Source of the DNA: Perkinsus chesapeaki
Lineage: Eukaryota; Perkinsozoa; Perkinsida; Perkinsidae
Reading direction: 5' to 3'
DNA: 64,000 nucleotides
NCBI GenBank assembly: GCA_013115145.1
Contig: JAAPAO010000117.1
Location: 1 to 64,000 of the forward strand
Every line of letters starts with the position of its first letter. The first letter of the stretch is position 1. The position numbers and the translations under genes are program-made. Of this stretch, positions 48,947 through 59,802 are shown piece by piece. A model generated the notes under the pieces. The model made no database searches. It was given only the letters and a program-made list of their open reading frames with translations, and was not told the origin of the DNA.

Positions 48947-50843
48947 ATGCTACCTGAGCAGGTGCAGACGGGCGACTTGAGGGTGGTGCAACATCTCTAT
49001 ACCATCACTGAAAGCCTAATAGATGACTATGGTCATCTTATTAATAACTCTGATTGGACTGAAGGGCTTCGGATGGAGAAGTGCTGCTGCTTTGTGTGCT
49101 GCTGTCCCCAGCCTGATCATGGCAGGTTCTGGCGGCCTGAGTGGGACCGTACCAAGTTGAACTCTGATGATCCGAACCAGCTGTTCTGGGTTGAACCATT
49201 TAAACACGAGTATCGAATGCTACTCGACTTGACTACTAATGATTGTGCACATTCGGACTTGAAGATCTTTGTGTAAGTTTGCCCCGACGAAATCAGCTAC
49301 CACCACGGGCAGCATAGATATGACCCATCCCCGTGGGAGGCAATGCTCAACCCAGGCAGCCTGAGTTGCGGTAAAAATTCTCAATGGGGCTTTGAAGCTG
49401 TATGGCACAAGTACTTCAAGAACGGCGCGTGCAGAACGGCGGTGCCCACAGAAGCAGACCTATTCTTCGTACCTCTCTACCCGATGTGTGCTCGTGTTAT
49501 CTCAAACACCACAAGCCATTTCGATACGGAAATGCGGTATGTGGTGATAAAACACCTAACATTCATAGACAAGTAGGGCCATGTTAAGTCGGAGAGAAGT
49601 TGTCTTCAGTCAGGCGTGGAGGTGCTGATCACATATTTGTGTTTGTGGATGATGCTGAGATATTCTTCCCATCCTGGCGTAGCTTCATTCCTAACTCAAT
49701 TATACTAACCCCAGATGCTGTACACTACGCTACTGTCTCTAGTCCCTGTTGTTAACTCTCTTCATAGATAAGGCCCGGGCATGCGGACTGGCAGTACCCT
49801 ATTATCGGACCACAACGCCGCGAGAAGAACATGTTCAACGTCTGGCGTGACGTTGTTGTCCCTAGTTACACTGACTATTTCCGTCGCCAAGTCATACGCA
49901 TCTTATCATATTGCTCTCGACCATCTTGTCAGGCACTGCTCCGCTTTGATCGTCCCTTAGAGGAGCGCCCCTTTCTGGTAACATTTGTCGGCCGTCATGG
50001 AGGTTCGCATGAGCTTTACAAAAGCAATGAAGTCAGAAGGCTTATATTTGAGCATCTTCGTAACGCCAGCCATGTACGGTGCACTCTTCCTCGAGCTTTT
50101 CACTACATGCTATTATTATCAGTCTGCTGTTGCCGAGAATGTGGAGGATGCCTTTGATCTGAAGGGGCAGAGTATATTCTGTCTTGTCCCTCATGGTACA
50201 AGTGTATGGACGCATCACCTTATTGAGGCTGTTATGGTCGGTTGTGTACCGGTCATCCTCTCTGGTGAGCGCATAAGCACTTAGCTCATAATATAATGTA
50301 TATGAGTGATTACTACAAAGCGTATTTTGTCTTGACGGCTTCACGCGCAAGAGGGTAATTCCTTAAAAGTATCATTTCGAAGTCTCATCTTTGCGCGGTA
50401 GCCATCTCTCTATGCCAAACCCTCGCTCCGCTCCATTTAAGTCCAAGGCGGTCCCCTCTAACTTGCCCCCTATCCACTTCAGATAGTCTAGTATTGCCTT
50501 TTGGTCACGTCATTCCTTGGCGAGAGATATCAATAAGGTGGCCACAGCTCGAAGTTGATTATGATAACTTTTATCGTTATTTATGGTCACAGAGGAACCA
50601 TCCAGAGGGATGGAGGAAGCTCCTAACTATGAAGGAGAAGGTGTCTTCATTACTTCGACCTGTTATGCATTTCATCACTGCTTTCAGTTGAGGAAGTACC
50701 GTTGTTGGCTGGACTACCATAGTGATGTCCCTAACTGTTCACCGTATCATGCTGTGATGCCTATCCTAGAGTCTAAAAGGACGCTTTTAGATCTTAGTTT
50801 GGCCTCTTCGGATGCATACTATACCATGGATCACATTCAATAG
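48947..50843 (+). CDS. Exostosin-like glycosyltransferase (GT47)
   Basis: GT47 enzymes add sugars to glycans in the secretory pathway. The exon chain reads DCAHSDLKIFV, then across a 24-nt intron (49273-49296, removing in-frame TAA) YHHGQHRYDPSPWEAM and QWGFEAVWHKYFKN. TEADLFFVPLYPMCARV (the family's ADLFFVP motif), GGADHIFVFVDDAEIFF, NVWRDVVVPSY, FLVTFVGRHGGSHELYKSNE, SIFCLVPHGTSVWTHHLIEA and VMVGCVPVIL follow, then LPFGHVIPWREISIRWP. These are the exostosin-domain landmarks in order. A short Cys-rich segment (KCCCFVCCCPQPDHG) lies near the start. No clear N-terminal membrane anchor is present from ATG 48947, so upstream exons are probably missing. A few frame joins around 49590-49770 and 50660-50700 are uncertain. 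Confidence 0.75.
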
Positions 50844-51119
50844 TGCATGATGATACTCATGGACTCTATTGTTTCGTAACACAGACTTTCAGATCACTTC
50901 TCCCATTGTTCGGTGTTCCTGCCGCCATGCCGGCCCTTCTGATCCCACTCTTTTTAGTTTTCAAATGTACCCTATCTATTTCATTCCATAATGCAAACGT
51001 TAATACGGCCTATCATCCTCGCCACATCCATACTAGTCTGCTGCTGTGCGCTGGCAGCTTTCTGGTCGTATTGGAAGCTCATCTCCTGGGAAGTATGGTA
51101 TGACTCACCCCCAGGCCGT

Positions 51120-51473
51120 TGATGATTGTGGGGGGGATGATGTGTCTTGCTTCGAGACGTATCTGAAACGGTTCCGCTTCTACTTGGCTTTCGAGAACAG
51201 CATGGGCCGATGTATATAACTAAAAAGCTGTTGAATGTTTGTGAACGGCAGGTCGAATGGGGTACACCCAGGTTCTAGGGGAACCCAAGGCGGATTATGA
51301 GAAGCTCGCTCCACCAGGGAGTTTCACGTTGATGCTTTCGATAACACTAAGGCTCTTGTTAAATATCATAACCAACCACAGCGCTCGCGAGCTACTTTGA
51401 GTGGCTTAAAGCTTATGGGGTCCTTGGACAGTATTACACTCACTGCCACTCATGTCAACGTTATTTAGGGTGA
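51120..51473 (+). pseudogene. Decayed GT10 alpha-1,3-fucosyltransferase fragment
   Basis: The GT10 acceptor/donor-site block is visible in pieces in different frames: FETYLKRFRFYLAFENSM, then a shift to YITKKLLN, then VLGEPKADYEKLAPPGSF. Next comes a shift to HVDAFDNTKALVKYHNQPQ, and a further shift to LASYFEWLKAYGVLGQYYTH ending at TGA 51471-51473. At least three frame changes have no GT-AG pair to explain them, so this is a broken gene rather than exons. Intact GT10 proteins transfer fucose in the Golgi. The N-terminal half is not recognisable upstream. It follows the GT47 gene, which suggests a former glycosyltransferase pair. Confidence 0.65.
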
Positions 51474-51660
51474 AAAGAGGTCACAACAATAATGCAAGGC
51501 AAATATACAGGCCTTTATCAGTGGAGCACCGAGGGGCAGGGTCACCACCCACGACCATTGAACGCATGACAAAAGTCGTGAATAAATCTCTACTGATAAC
51601 ATTCATGGAATTGTGTTAGTCGTCGGACCCTTCAGTTATCACTCGATTGCCACCAGCATC

Positions 51661-52218
51661 ATGGTTCCCGTCCTGTCACAGCGTTTTGGTATTCCCACCC
51701 TGCAGCTTGCTTCCCGTGTTCTGTGCATCAGGACGTTTGCCACGGGTAAGGCGCTAATCAAACTATCTTTATGCTAATTCATACTGCTCAAGGTGCTAAC
51801 ATCTCAAGGCCCGCGTTGTCGCTCGAGAAGGCCCTTGCTGAACCCGACCTCCTAGTATTAGATGTGACATCTGAAATGGAGTTTAACGAAGGTAGCGGCC
51901 CTCACCTGCGTCACATAGTTCAAGTTTGATAATGTCTTCTCTCCAGGTCATCATCCAAGTGCTATGAACATTCCTATGCAGGAAATTCCTGAGAAGATTG
52001 GCGAACTCGGCAACGACAAGACCAGACCTGTCTTGGTTTACTGCAAAAAGGGCGTGAGATCAGGTGCATTACTCTTAGTGTTCTCAATACCAGTTTGAAC
52101 TCATTCAGGTATGGTCACCAATGCATTGATGCAAAATGGCTTTATCAATGCCTTTGCGACAACTAATAAGGATGTAGCGAAAATGCTAACTGACAAGTTT
52201 GGCCAAGTGACCCAATAA
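51661..52218 (+). CDS. Mitochondrial single-domain rhodanese
   Basis: Rhodaneses carry sulfur on an active-site cysteine persulfide. Four exons (51661-51745, 51793-51891, 51947-52063, 52109-52218) join, all in phase 1, to 136 residues. The start MVPVLSQRFGIPTLQLASRV with Arg, Ser and Leu and no acids is a mitochondrial presequence. The fold shows LLVLDVTSEMEFNEGHHPSA (CH2A-like), NIPMQEIPEKIGEL and the active loop VLVYCKKGVRSG, a C-x5 loop with the catalytic Cys, then ALMQNGFINAF. Length and layout fit the sulfurtransferase/GlpE-like single-domain class. The natural acceptor is unknown. Confidence 0.88.
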
Positions 52219-52608
52219 AGCCGTGGCTCCTAGAAAATTTCGTTAAGATATCTCTGAATCACGAAAAAGGCGACACTTACTATGCACTTTTTCTACCTCG
52301 ATTCCTACATCTTGTCAATATGGTTGTGTTAAGACCCATCACCAGTTTCGTTGAGTATGGTCTACAAGAGTTGAACATCTGCAATGAGATGTCCTCGATA
52401 TAATAATCCAATCATTACCCCCATTAGTAGCCCGGCTCTTCGGCTTCTGTAGTCGGATAACCTCACCTACCTTTCGAACCTGCTTACCCTGCGTTACGGT
52501 AGTCTCTCTAGCCCTAAAGAGAGTTTTTCGGACAACATCCACCATTTCAACGGTCAAACTTGAATTCGATTCAGCGAAATCTTTTTATCGGTAGCACTGC
52601 CCTTTACG
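52219..52608. other. Intergenic region
   Basis: This is a mixed-composition gap upstream of spermidine synthase. A minus frame at 52339-52557 has no ATG start of quality and no motif. Nothing else is visible. Confidence 0.4.
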
Positions 52609-54005
52609 ATGATCCCTTCTTCGTCCCTTACGTCAAACAACACCAGCTTCGTTACCTACTCCGCCGTTGGTCTCGGCGGAGTCGTGTTGGGCGGACTTAT
52701 AAGTGCCGCGTACATTAAATCACGTAAATCGAGGCAGCTAGAGGATCATGACGAAGTAAGGCCATTGCCTGGTATTCCCGTTCAAGTTCTCCCTTTCAGA
52801 CCATCCCCCAGTTGCCAACTCAGGGTGGTAAGCGCAAATGGTTTAGTGAGGTATCGGATGAAATGTGGCCCGGGCAGGTGAGCCTTAACTGGCGTCGTTA
52901 TACAGGTACTCGTTTTCAGGCTATGAGTTTGGAGATATCGAAGGTCATCTATCATGAACGGTCGCGCTATCAAGATATCATGGTCTTTGACTCGACTACG
53001 TAAAGAGAGCCTTGTGAGGTTCACTGTATATGCTTTCTCTATTGCGCAGATGGGGTAGGGTATTGTGCTTGGACGGAGTATTTCAGACGACTGATAAGGA
53101 TGAGTTTTGGTCAGAACTGAATTGAATGCCAATACCAATTAGATATCTACTCAGCTACCAAGAGGCCATGGCCCACACACCAACGTTCCTTCATCCAAAT
53201 CCTAAGAAGGCATTGATCATCGGTGGTGGTGACGGTGGGATTCTCCGGGAGCTCACCAAGTATGTGTTGATAATACACCTTTATAGCCCTTATTACTCAG
53301 ACATTCGTCATTCACTGAGCTGCATATTTGTGAAATAGACGGGCAGGTTATCGAGGTATCGAAGGAGTACATGAAGCAGCTATCAGTCGGCTTTGCTGAC
53401 CCTCGTGTGATTGTAAGATATCTCCAGCAATGTAAAGGTATCCCATAGCTTCCATCCTTAGGTCCATCTTGAAGATGGCGCTGCCTTCATGAAACGCCAC
53501 TCTAACGAGTTTGACGTCATCGTTTGTGATACGAGTGATCCTGTCGGCCCTGCTGCCAGTCTATTCACCAACGATTTCTATGATACCATATACAACGCTT
53601 TATCGTAGCGAATTTCAAATAACAATTCGTATTTGATCGTTACTTCAGTGCTGATGGCATCGCAGCAACCCAAGGAGAATGCTACCATCTGAGTATTCCT
53701 CTAATACACAGGTTGGTTCAACATTCTCAAAAGCATTTCCACGATGTTCGTTACGCCGATATACGCATACCTACCTACCCTTGCGGACAGGTAACATTTG
53801 AATAGAACAGATTACATTATATTTTTATTAGATTGGCTGCCTTGTACTGGTGAAGGCGAGAGGAGTGAAGGCCAATGAACCCATACGGTCTGTGCCCAAG
53901 GAGATGGTCGATGAATTGAAGTATTACAGCACGAAGCTGCATAGATCACAGTTTACTCTACCAGCAAAAGTACATAGAGATATCTACGGAACAAGTATTG
54001 AGTGA
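52609..54005 (+). CDS. Spermidine synthase with N-terminal membrane anchor
   Basis: It makes spermidine from putrescine and decarboxylated SAM. Exon 1 starts at ATG 52609 and encodes [20 protein letters not shown] followed by IKSRKSR, a hydrophobic helix with basic flank. A 44-nt intron then joins in phase 0 to [20 protein letters not shown] and [18 protein letters not shown]. Family motifs follow: [60 protein letters not shown] (SAM fold), [40 protein letters not shown] (catalytic Asp region) and [15 protein letters not shown]. About seven introns are present. Cytosolic spermidine synthases have no membrane segment, so the anchor is unusual. Its first exon could belong to a different transcript, but the splice phase is clean. 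Confidence 0.85.
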
Positions 54006-54010
54006 GGTCC

Positions 54011-54178
54011 TCATTGTGAGGAGTCTTTTTTTTTCTGTTTCTTGGCCTTCTCCAATAATCCACGTAATGCATCGCGTTCGCAGTACTTGCATACGAGTCC
54101 TCCACCTTGATGATAAATGGACCGAGATAAACACCATTCATTGCTGGTGATGTCGCTTTTGACAGTCTGTTTTGACAT
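54011..54178 (-). CDS. Small basic CxxC protein
   Basis: A 55-residue frame starts at ATG 54178, inside the left arm of a palindrome. It begins MSKQTVKSDITS, has one CKYC pair (GGGLVCKYCERDALRGLLEK) and ends in a lysine-rich tail (KAKKQKKKDSSQ). The stop is 5 bp from the spermidine synthase stop, so the two genes converge almost end to end. An alternative overlapping frame from ATG 54201 (82 residues) is open too but less protein-like. I do not recognise the family; the single CxxC pair could bind zinc as a dimer. Confidence 0.45.
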   Translation of the reverse strand: MSKQTVKSDITSNEWCLSRSIYHQGGGLVCKYCERDALRGLLEKAKKQKKKDSSQ

Positions 54179-54211
54179 GGTATCTCTGCCAGAGATACCA
54201 TGTCAAAACAG
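54167..54211. repeat. Near-perfect 22-bp inverted repeat at a divergent gene start
   Basis: The left arm is 54167-54188, one central base follows, and the right arm is 54190-54211, with all 22 pairs matching. Each arm contains an ATGTCAAAACAG start when read outward. Two small genes diverge from it. Confidence 0.9.
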
Positions 54212-54222
54212 GCTGGCTAAGT

Positions 54223-54499
54223 ATGGCCGATGAAGACGGAAGTGTATTAGGCCCGTACACTTCCGGGCCGTCCCAGTTCATCGTGCCACCAGAGATTCTC
54301 TGGTATAACGCGTGGACAAATCGTGACGTTCATCTCATTCGAAGAGATGATAGAATGTCATAACCTATTTATGGGCAACAAAGACGATGCAACGAACAGG
54401 TTTCGCCCAAACAAAGCTCCCCTGTGTGCTGCTCACATTCTAGTCCACCACGGGATTCATTCCAATATGAGGCACAGTATACGAAGTGTATTGAAGTGA
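54223..54499 (+). CDS. Small unrecognised protein, divergent partner
   Basis: Exon 1 (54223-54356) and exon 2 (54400-54499) join in phase 2 across a 43-nt intron to 77 residues. The sequence begins MADEDGSVLGPYTSGPSQF, continues IVPPEILWYNAWTNRDVHLI and ends IHSNMRHSIRSVLK. Without splicing the frame stops after 46 residues. The outward reading of the palindrome puts short upstream frames (MSKQAG, stop) in the leader. I do not recognise the family. It diverges from the small CxxC gene at the inverted repeat. Confidence 0.4.
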
Positions 54500-55793
54500 A
54501 ATCCGAACAAACCGGCCTCTCGGCCACCCACGCGTGCTCATTATGCATGTCACGGAATACCCAAAAGGTGCCGTCGAAACAGACGAGCTCTGGTCTCGCC
54601 TTCTGGCTCGCTCTGACTCCCTTAGAAGCAGAACAATCAGTTCGATTTTACAGAACGAACAGTTTGGTTTCACAAGATTGCGCCAAATCTTCCGCGCTGT
54701 ACGGTTCCGTGAGTCGAGCTCCCTCTCCCATTGTCAAGCTAGCTAGCGCGCGAACATGTAGAATTTCACTCAGTTCCTTATCGAGTGTGTTCGGAGATGA
54801 TGCGTTGTCTCCTTGAAGATGAGACGTAAGTCATGTGACACCTTATCTCAGTCGTGATCTTTGCCCTATTCTCTTAGGGTGCCCTAATTTCAGCGGTGAC
54901 CTCGCAGTTAATGATGGGAAATTCGTGACTGATTAGGTGCCACGTGAGCCACACAACGAAGCATATCTCCTGTCACACATAACGAAACTAGGAGTCGCTT
55001 CCCGAAGTGCTTTGTTTCCATATTTTCTTGGCTCACACTGAGTTTCACCGCAGAAAAAGACGGACTTGGTGCCGCTTAAGTGGTTGGAGCCACTTAAGAC
55101 GTTTTGAATCACCTTTTATTCTGAGAGGTCGTGACGACCCGGTCGTCCGATGGATTAAATCCTCTCCGTCCTCTTGGTAGGCATCGAGCTCAATATCGAC
55201 TAGTCTGCGCAATGCGACTGCGCATCCGTGCACTTTTAGTTGTCCTTGGGAAGTAGTATTGGGTGCTGTGGCTGAAGGTCTTCGTTGTCTTACTCAGATA
55301 AGTTCGTCAGCTGAGACCGCGACACTTTGTGCGGGAGTAGCTGAGCGCACACACGTACGGAATCTGTCACAACTTGCGACTCGCAAGGGAAGATTCGCTG
55401 GATTCCAGCGGCTGGAATCTTTCATACGTGCTTGTGGAGGGGATTTAATTTCACTTAAGCTCCATTACTTGTCTCCAAGGTCTCAAGCTATTGTACCTCG
55501 AGCTTTATTGGCTATACAGCTCGAGGTACAAAGTAGGTAAGTCTTTAGTATGGTCTTACCAGAGACGGTCGTCTACCATAAGTATCAATAGCCTTATCCA
55601 TCACCACTCCGCCCGCAGCCCTCGGTGTCGCTGAGACGCAACAATTTTGAACAGGGTTCTAGGAAGGCACTCTTTCAAAACCTTCACTTCAAAATTTTCG
55701 TACCCTCGAGCTTTTAGTTCCAATTTTCCGGTGGTGACTACATTGCAGTCTTCGCTTCAGTTTAACGTTGAGACTTAACGGTTGAGTTCCCAA
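54500..55793. other. Gene-poor region upstream of the secreted-protein family
   Basis: Open frames at 54534-54746 and 55259-55540 lack motifs and convincing starts. The stretch contains a 14-bp stem-loop (55491-55531) and other short inverted repeats. The composition changes here from the compact genes to the left. Confidence 0.4.
55491..55531. repeat. 14-bp inverted repeat (stem-loop)
   Basis: The arms ttgtacctcgagct (55491-55504) and agctcgaggtacaa (55518-55531) are perfect complements with a 13-nt loop. There is no T-run after it, and its role is unknown. Confidence 0.8.
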
Positions 55794-56216
55794 ATGCTCG
55801 CCAGCGCCCTAGCTATTTCGGTAATTGCCTTCCTTGGTTGCCAGGCCTACTTCCCGCCTAACGAGTACTGTTGCTCTGAAGAAGCAACTCAACAAGGACA
55901 TTTGTGGGCCTTACGTTTCCCTAGGAACTCCGAGCCGTACTTGGATAATACGATGAGCATATTCCACATTAAGGATTCTTAGCAAGTGTTCACGTGGGGT
56001 ATCCCAATCACGAACCGCACCATTCGTGAGCTGGTCTTCGTCCAAGTCGATACCGATTCGTCATCCTTCAGAGAGTTCGCCGACAAATGCGGCCTTACTC
56101 CTGGGCTGTGGTTCCTCCTACGCCTAGACTACAAACACAACAGTGTAACTATCGTCCCAAACACAACTAGCCCGACATATGAGCTGTTCCACAGCTACTG
56201 TCACACGCCGACTTAA
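55794..56216 (+). pseudogene. Secreted-protein family copy 1, nonsense-mutated
   Basis: This copy is about 85-90 percent like copy 2 by eye. It begins MLASALAISVIAFLGCQAYF (signal peptide), then NEYCCSEEAT, LWALRFP and NTMSIFHIKDS. There a TAG (55980-55982) replaces the AAG lysine codon 63 found in copy 2. The frame after the stop stays open and conserved (QVFTWGIPITNRTIRELVF up to SYCHTPT), so inactivation looks recent. The only alternative is readthrough. The 3' flank is also homologous to that of copy 2. Confidence 0.8.
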
Positions 56217-56660
56217 GGTCTCCCTACACGGTGTTAAACATTCTATGAGGGCGGCAGTCTCGGTATCATTCTGATAGTAGACCATTATTCCTGCATAGAA
56301 CGTCTAGTGGATGTAGGTCCGTATTATAAAGGGCCGCTTTTCATATGTCAATCAACAGTTTGTTTCGTATAAGGCTTGGTGTTGACTCTAATTATAAGTA
56401 ACCCGTACGACCTCCTATAGAGTCTCTATGAACCGGAATTTGGTGTCTGTCCTACTGTAGCTCTGTAACACCAGAACTCCACCTGATGTTCCGTGAAGAG
56501 GAAATGAGCATCTTGTATCAAAGGTTATTAAGGTTCATAACAGATTAATTATATTTCAAATGATTTGAGTTCGTCAATCGACCTCTGTCACGATCGGAGA
56601 CCGGCTCGCACTCGCAAGTTGCTGTTGTGTTAGCGTTGAGCAATGCAGTCGGGAGGGCAC
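56217..56660. repeat. Duplicated 3' flank, copy A
   Basis: This flank matches 59155-59590 with scattered differences. Shared blocks include tataaagggccgctttt-like, tacgacctcctat-like and aaggttattaaggttcataa stretches, and atgatttgagttcgtcaatcg. The match shows that the duplicated unit is larger than the coding part. Confidence 0.75.
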
Positions 56661-58162
56661 TCATCCGCTGGCTACTATACTACGATACATGGATGAAAGC
56701 ATGAAGGGATATCCTTCGGCCAAATATTGGCGCAACCCGTACTACGGGTCCCGTAGTGAGCATGTGAGCAGTCCATGACACCAGACTTTAGTGCACAAAT
56801 ATTGCGCCGTAATGCCGATCGATGTCGTGAAGACCGCTTTCGTTCATTAAGCAGCGATGAACCTCCAGAAACGCAGCTAGCGAGGATGATAGGATGAAAG
56901 CAGTGGCATGGCAGACCATTCTCTCAAGAACTTCAACTTCTTAGTAAGCCAAGGGGTTGAAAATAATTTAGATTAATACCGTTCATTCCTTTAATCGATG
57001 TAGCATGCCTTCGGCACGAGACATATTGACTACTCAGTCAACACCCCTCTACCCTCTAACTCGGTCCTCTCGTTGGACATAGAATATCTCTACTTTGAAG
57101 AGGCAGCTTCGAAGTATTTTGTGCCACAAGGCCTCAGTGAGGCGTTTGGCGCCTGGCCAATGTCCAGCCAATGTCGGCATTGTCCATCGACGACACAGCC
57201 TTGCGTTCAAGTAATTTACTTGTGAGATGTTACGAAAAGTCTAAGTGATCTATCAACCCGCACCAATGCTATCTGGTGGAATGCAATTAGCGGCCTCCGA
57301 GCCACGATGAGGGTGACCTGGAAAACCCGCCAATCCGTCAGATTTGAGCTCGCCCCGCATGAGGAACTGATCAAAGCTCTACGTAACATTATTCAACCAA
57401 TAAAGCCGGGTAAAGACTTTCTCCTTGAACTCTCCTCAGTTCAGATATGCCGATGCTGCGACGCACTCTAGCTTCGGCACCTTCCGGTTGTTCTACAGAC
57501 ACGAGTATCTTTGATAAGCGGCGATGCATAATAATGGAAGAATACAGAATGCTGTATTCGTGATGACCAAATTTCCTAGCGAAAGTCACATGCAGTAGTG
57601 ATACCACTATTATCCGTTAACCACAGAGAATGAAACTAATGAGCACGTCGCAATTACGGGAAATGATACAAAATACTCGAATTCTACTGACACGTTGACG
57701 CTGAATTACGGAGGAAGGCCTACAGGCTACCAGTTGAATAAGATATACGGAGGCTTCTCAGAAAGCGCCAAGTTATCGGCATATCTCGCTCTACTAGACC
57801 TGGTGCGAAGGTGGTTAAAGATGTTTTTTTGATTACGTAACTTCTGCAGTAATGGTAGTACACTAGGGAAGAGAGTAATACCGATGCAAGCGAGCAGTTG
57901 CCCTTTGTACAATGTACACATTGAATCATCAGGCACTTTATCGCAGACTATCTCAAACCCAACTGAAACGGCTTTAAGCGTCTTCCGTCGAGTCGGCTTT
58001 CTACGGGCATATAGGGACCCGAACAAATGAGCAACACCCGTACGTGGACTCCCGAAGACTACGAGCCTGACATGATCCTCGTACCCAATGTCATCGATCA
58101 ATGCATGAGATGTTCAACTTCATGAGGGTTTTGAACAAGTAAGCGCCCCTCACGGAGCGGCC

Positions 58163-58459
58163 TCACGAGCTCTCCAAGAGAGCTCGTGTGATGGACCGAG
58201 TATTGATGTGGAACTTGGCTAGTGTAATTCTGAAGTACCTCAAGTAAGCCATTGAAATTCCATCATCGAACACACCAAGGTTTGCGAGAAACTCTCTTTC
58301 AAAATCGAATGATTGTGCGACACCTTCCTGTACCCTACGGGACGGTCGCGTGCTCGCGTCACGAAGTCTCTCTTCGGGGAAGTCTGCAATAATCTGGTGC
58401 AGCACCGCGGCACTCTGAGATGCTATGTGGGAGGACTGAGTCTTTTTAGCAAAGCTCAT
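58163..58459 (-). CDS. Possible small helical protein
   Basis: A 98-residue frame starts at ATG 58459 (MSFAKKTQSSHIASQSAAVL) and continues with HQIIADFPEERLRDASTRP and SFDFEREFLANLGVFDDG. The composition is protein-like and helical, with no signal peptide and no family I know. It could be an exon of a larger minus-strand gene reaching to 57727, but no splice link was clean. Its end overlaps a small inverted repeat. Confidence 0.25.
   Translation of the reverse strand: MSFAKKTQSSHIASQSAAVLHQIIADFPEERLRDASTRPSRRVQEGVAQSFDFEREFLANLGVFDDGISMAYLRYFRITLAKFHINTRSITRALLESS
58164..58188. repeat. 10-bp inverted repeat
   Basis: The arms cacgagctct and agagctcgtg pair perfectly around a 5-nt loop. The function is unknown. 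Confidence 0.75.
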
Positions 58460-58731
58460 ACGTTGAGTATCGGAAGACAAGATCACTGATAAGGATAGTA
58501 TGGTAAGCTACGAAGTATGCTCCCTCCCAGGGAGTCCCTCGTGATCCCGTGACACGACTGTGAAGCAGTCACAAAGCTTGTGGCCAGCGTCGTTAAGCAG
58601 CAAGAGAGGAACTGAGTACCAGAAAGGTCCTTTATTGGAACCTCTACCTTGACAACCTCGAGCTAATCATTTAGATCATCTGATGATTATCGTCGTGTCG
58701 CCTTCCATTTAGACTAACGTTAAGTTCCCTA

Positions 58732-59154
58732 ATGCTCGTCAACGCCCTTGCTCTTCCGGTAATTGCCTTCCTTGGTTGCCTGGCCTACTTCCCGCCTTAC
58801 GAGTACTATTGCTCTGAGGAAGCAACTTTCGAAGGAGCCTTGTGGGCCTTACGTTTTCCTCGTGGCGGTGAGCCTCGTTTGGATAATACTATGAGCATAT
58901 TCCACATTAAGGATTCTAAGCAAGTGTTCACGTGGGGTATTCCAATCACGAACCGCACCATTCGTGAGCTGGTCTTCGTCCAAGTCGATACCCGTTCGTC
59001 AAATTTCACCGACTTCGCTGATAAATACGGCCTTACTCCTGAGCTGTGGTCTCTTCTCCTCCTCGATAACGAACATAACAGTGTGACTATCGTCCCAAAC
59101 AGTACCAGCAAGACGTATGAATTGTTTGCTAAATTCTGTCGTACGAGGCTTTGA
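58732..59154 (+). CDS. Secreted-protein family copy 2 (intact)
   Basis: An intronless frame of 140 residues. The signal peptide is MLVNALALPVIAFLGCLA, with cleavage likely before YFPPYEYYC. The mature part is about 120 residues with two cysteines that are conserved in all full copies, one near the start (YYCSEEAT) and one near the end (KFCRTRL), probably one disulfide. Other conserved blocks are LWALRFPRG, NTMSIFHIKDSKQVFTWGIP, FVQVDTRSSNFTDFADKYGL and NSVTIVPNSTS, the last with an N-glycosylation sequon. No known family is recognised. Small size, secretion, tandem copies and loss of copies are typical of rapidly evolving surface or effector-like proteins; that role is inference. Confidence 0.75.
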   Translation: MLVNALALPVIAFLGCLAYFPPYEYYCSEEATFEGALWALRFPRGGEPRLDNTMSIFHIKDSKQVFTWGIPITNRTIRELVFVQVDTRSSNFTDFADKYGLTPELWSLLLLDNEHNSVTIVPNSTSKTYELFAKFCRTRL

Positions 59155-59590
59155 GGTGCCCCCGATGGTGCTAAGCATTCTATGAACCCAGAAGTTTCTG
59201 TATTATGCTTATATGCTAGAACGTAGGTATGATCCCTGAACGTAGGCTCGTATCATAAAGGGCCGCTTTCCATATTCCAATCAACAGTTTATTCCGTAGT
59301 AGGCAAGGTGTTCACGCTAATTGTCAGTAATTTGTACGACCTCCTACTCTGTGATCTCGGAACTCGACTTCTTTCCTATTGTAGCTCTGAAGCACCAGAA
59401 CTTCATCTGATGTTCCATGGAGAGAAAATGGGTATCTCATATTGAAGGTTATTAAGGTTCATAACTTATGATATACTGCCAATGATTTGAGTTCGTCAAT
59501 CGAGTTCTGTTCCTATCAGAGATCAGCTCACGCTCACAGGTTATTGCTGTGTCCGCCTTGAGAAATAAGATTCCCACGACACTTACTCCC
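59155..59590. repeat. Duplicated 3' flank, copy B
   Basis: This is the partner of 56217-56660. Homology runs from just after the stop codon through the gttcgtcaatcg block and fades near 59590. Confidence 0.75.
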
Positions 59591-59802
59591 TAACGATTTA
59601 CTGAGTTACTGATGAAAAACACGCCGCTGAAAGCTGTGGCACTGCCACAGTGGCAGCATCCGAGCCCTCTTGCACGCAAGCGCATTACGGAGGTGGGCAT
59701 TACGGGCACTATCTCACCCGTCCGCCGCAGAGTGTACGACCCTGCGCCTACAGTTTATTCCCCTCCGGTGGGTTGACGACATGGGTATGAAGGGGCTGAC
59801 GT

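Larger units (their letters stand above)
56661..58731. other. Gene-poor spacer between family copies 1 and 2
   Basis: Apart from one possible minus-strand frame (58163-58459) I see no supported gene. A minus frame at 57727-58101 has no ATG until late. The 5' flank of copy 2 (58500-58640) partly matches 63230-63370 upstream of copy 4. Confidence 0.4.

Noticed and set aside
57727-58101. Minus-strand frame with a GSPRTGV segment resembling a P-loop
   Set aside because: There is no ATG before the segment, the motif lacks the GK[ST] lysine, and no partner exons were found.
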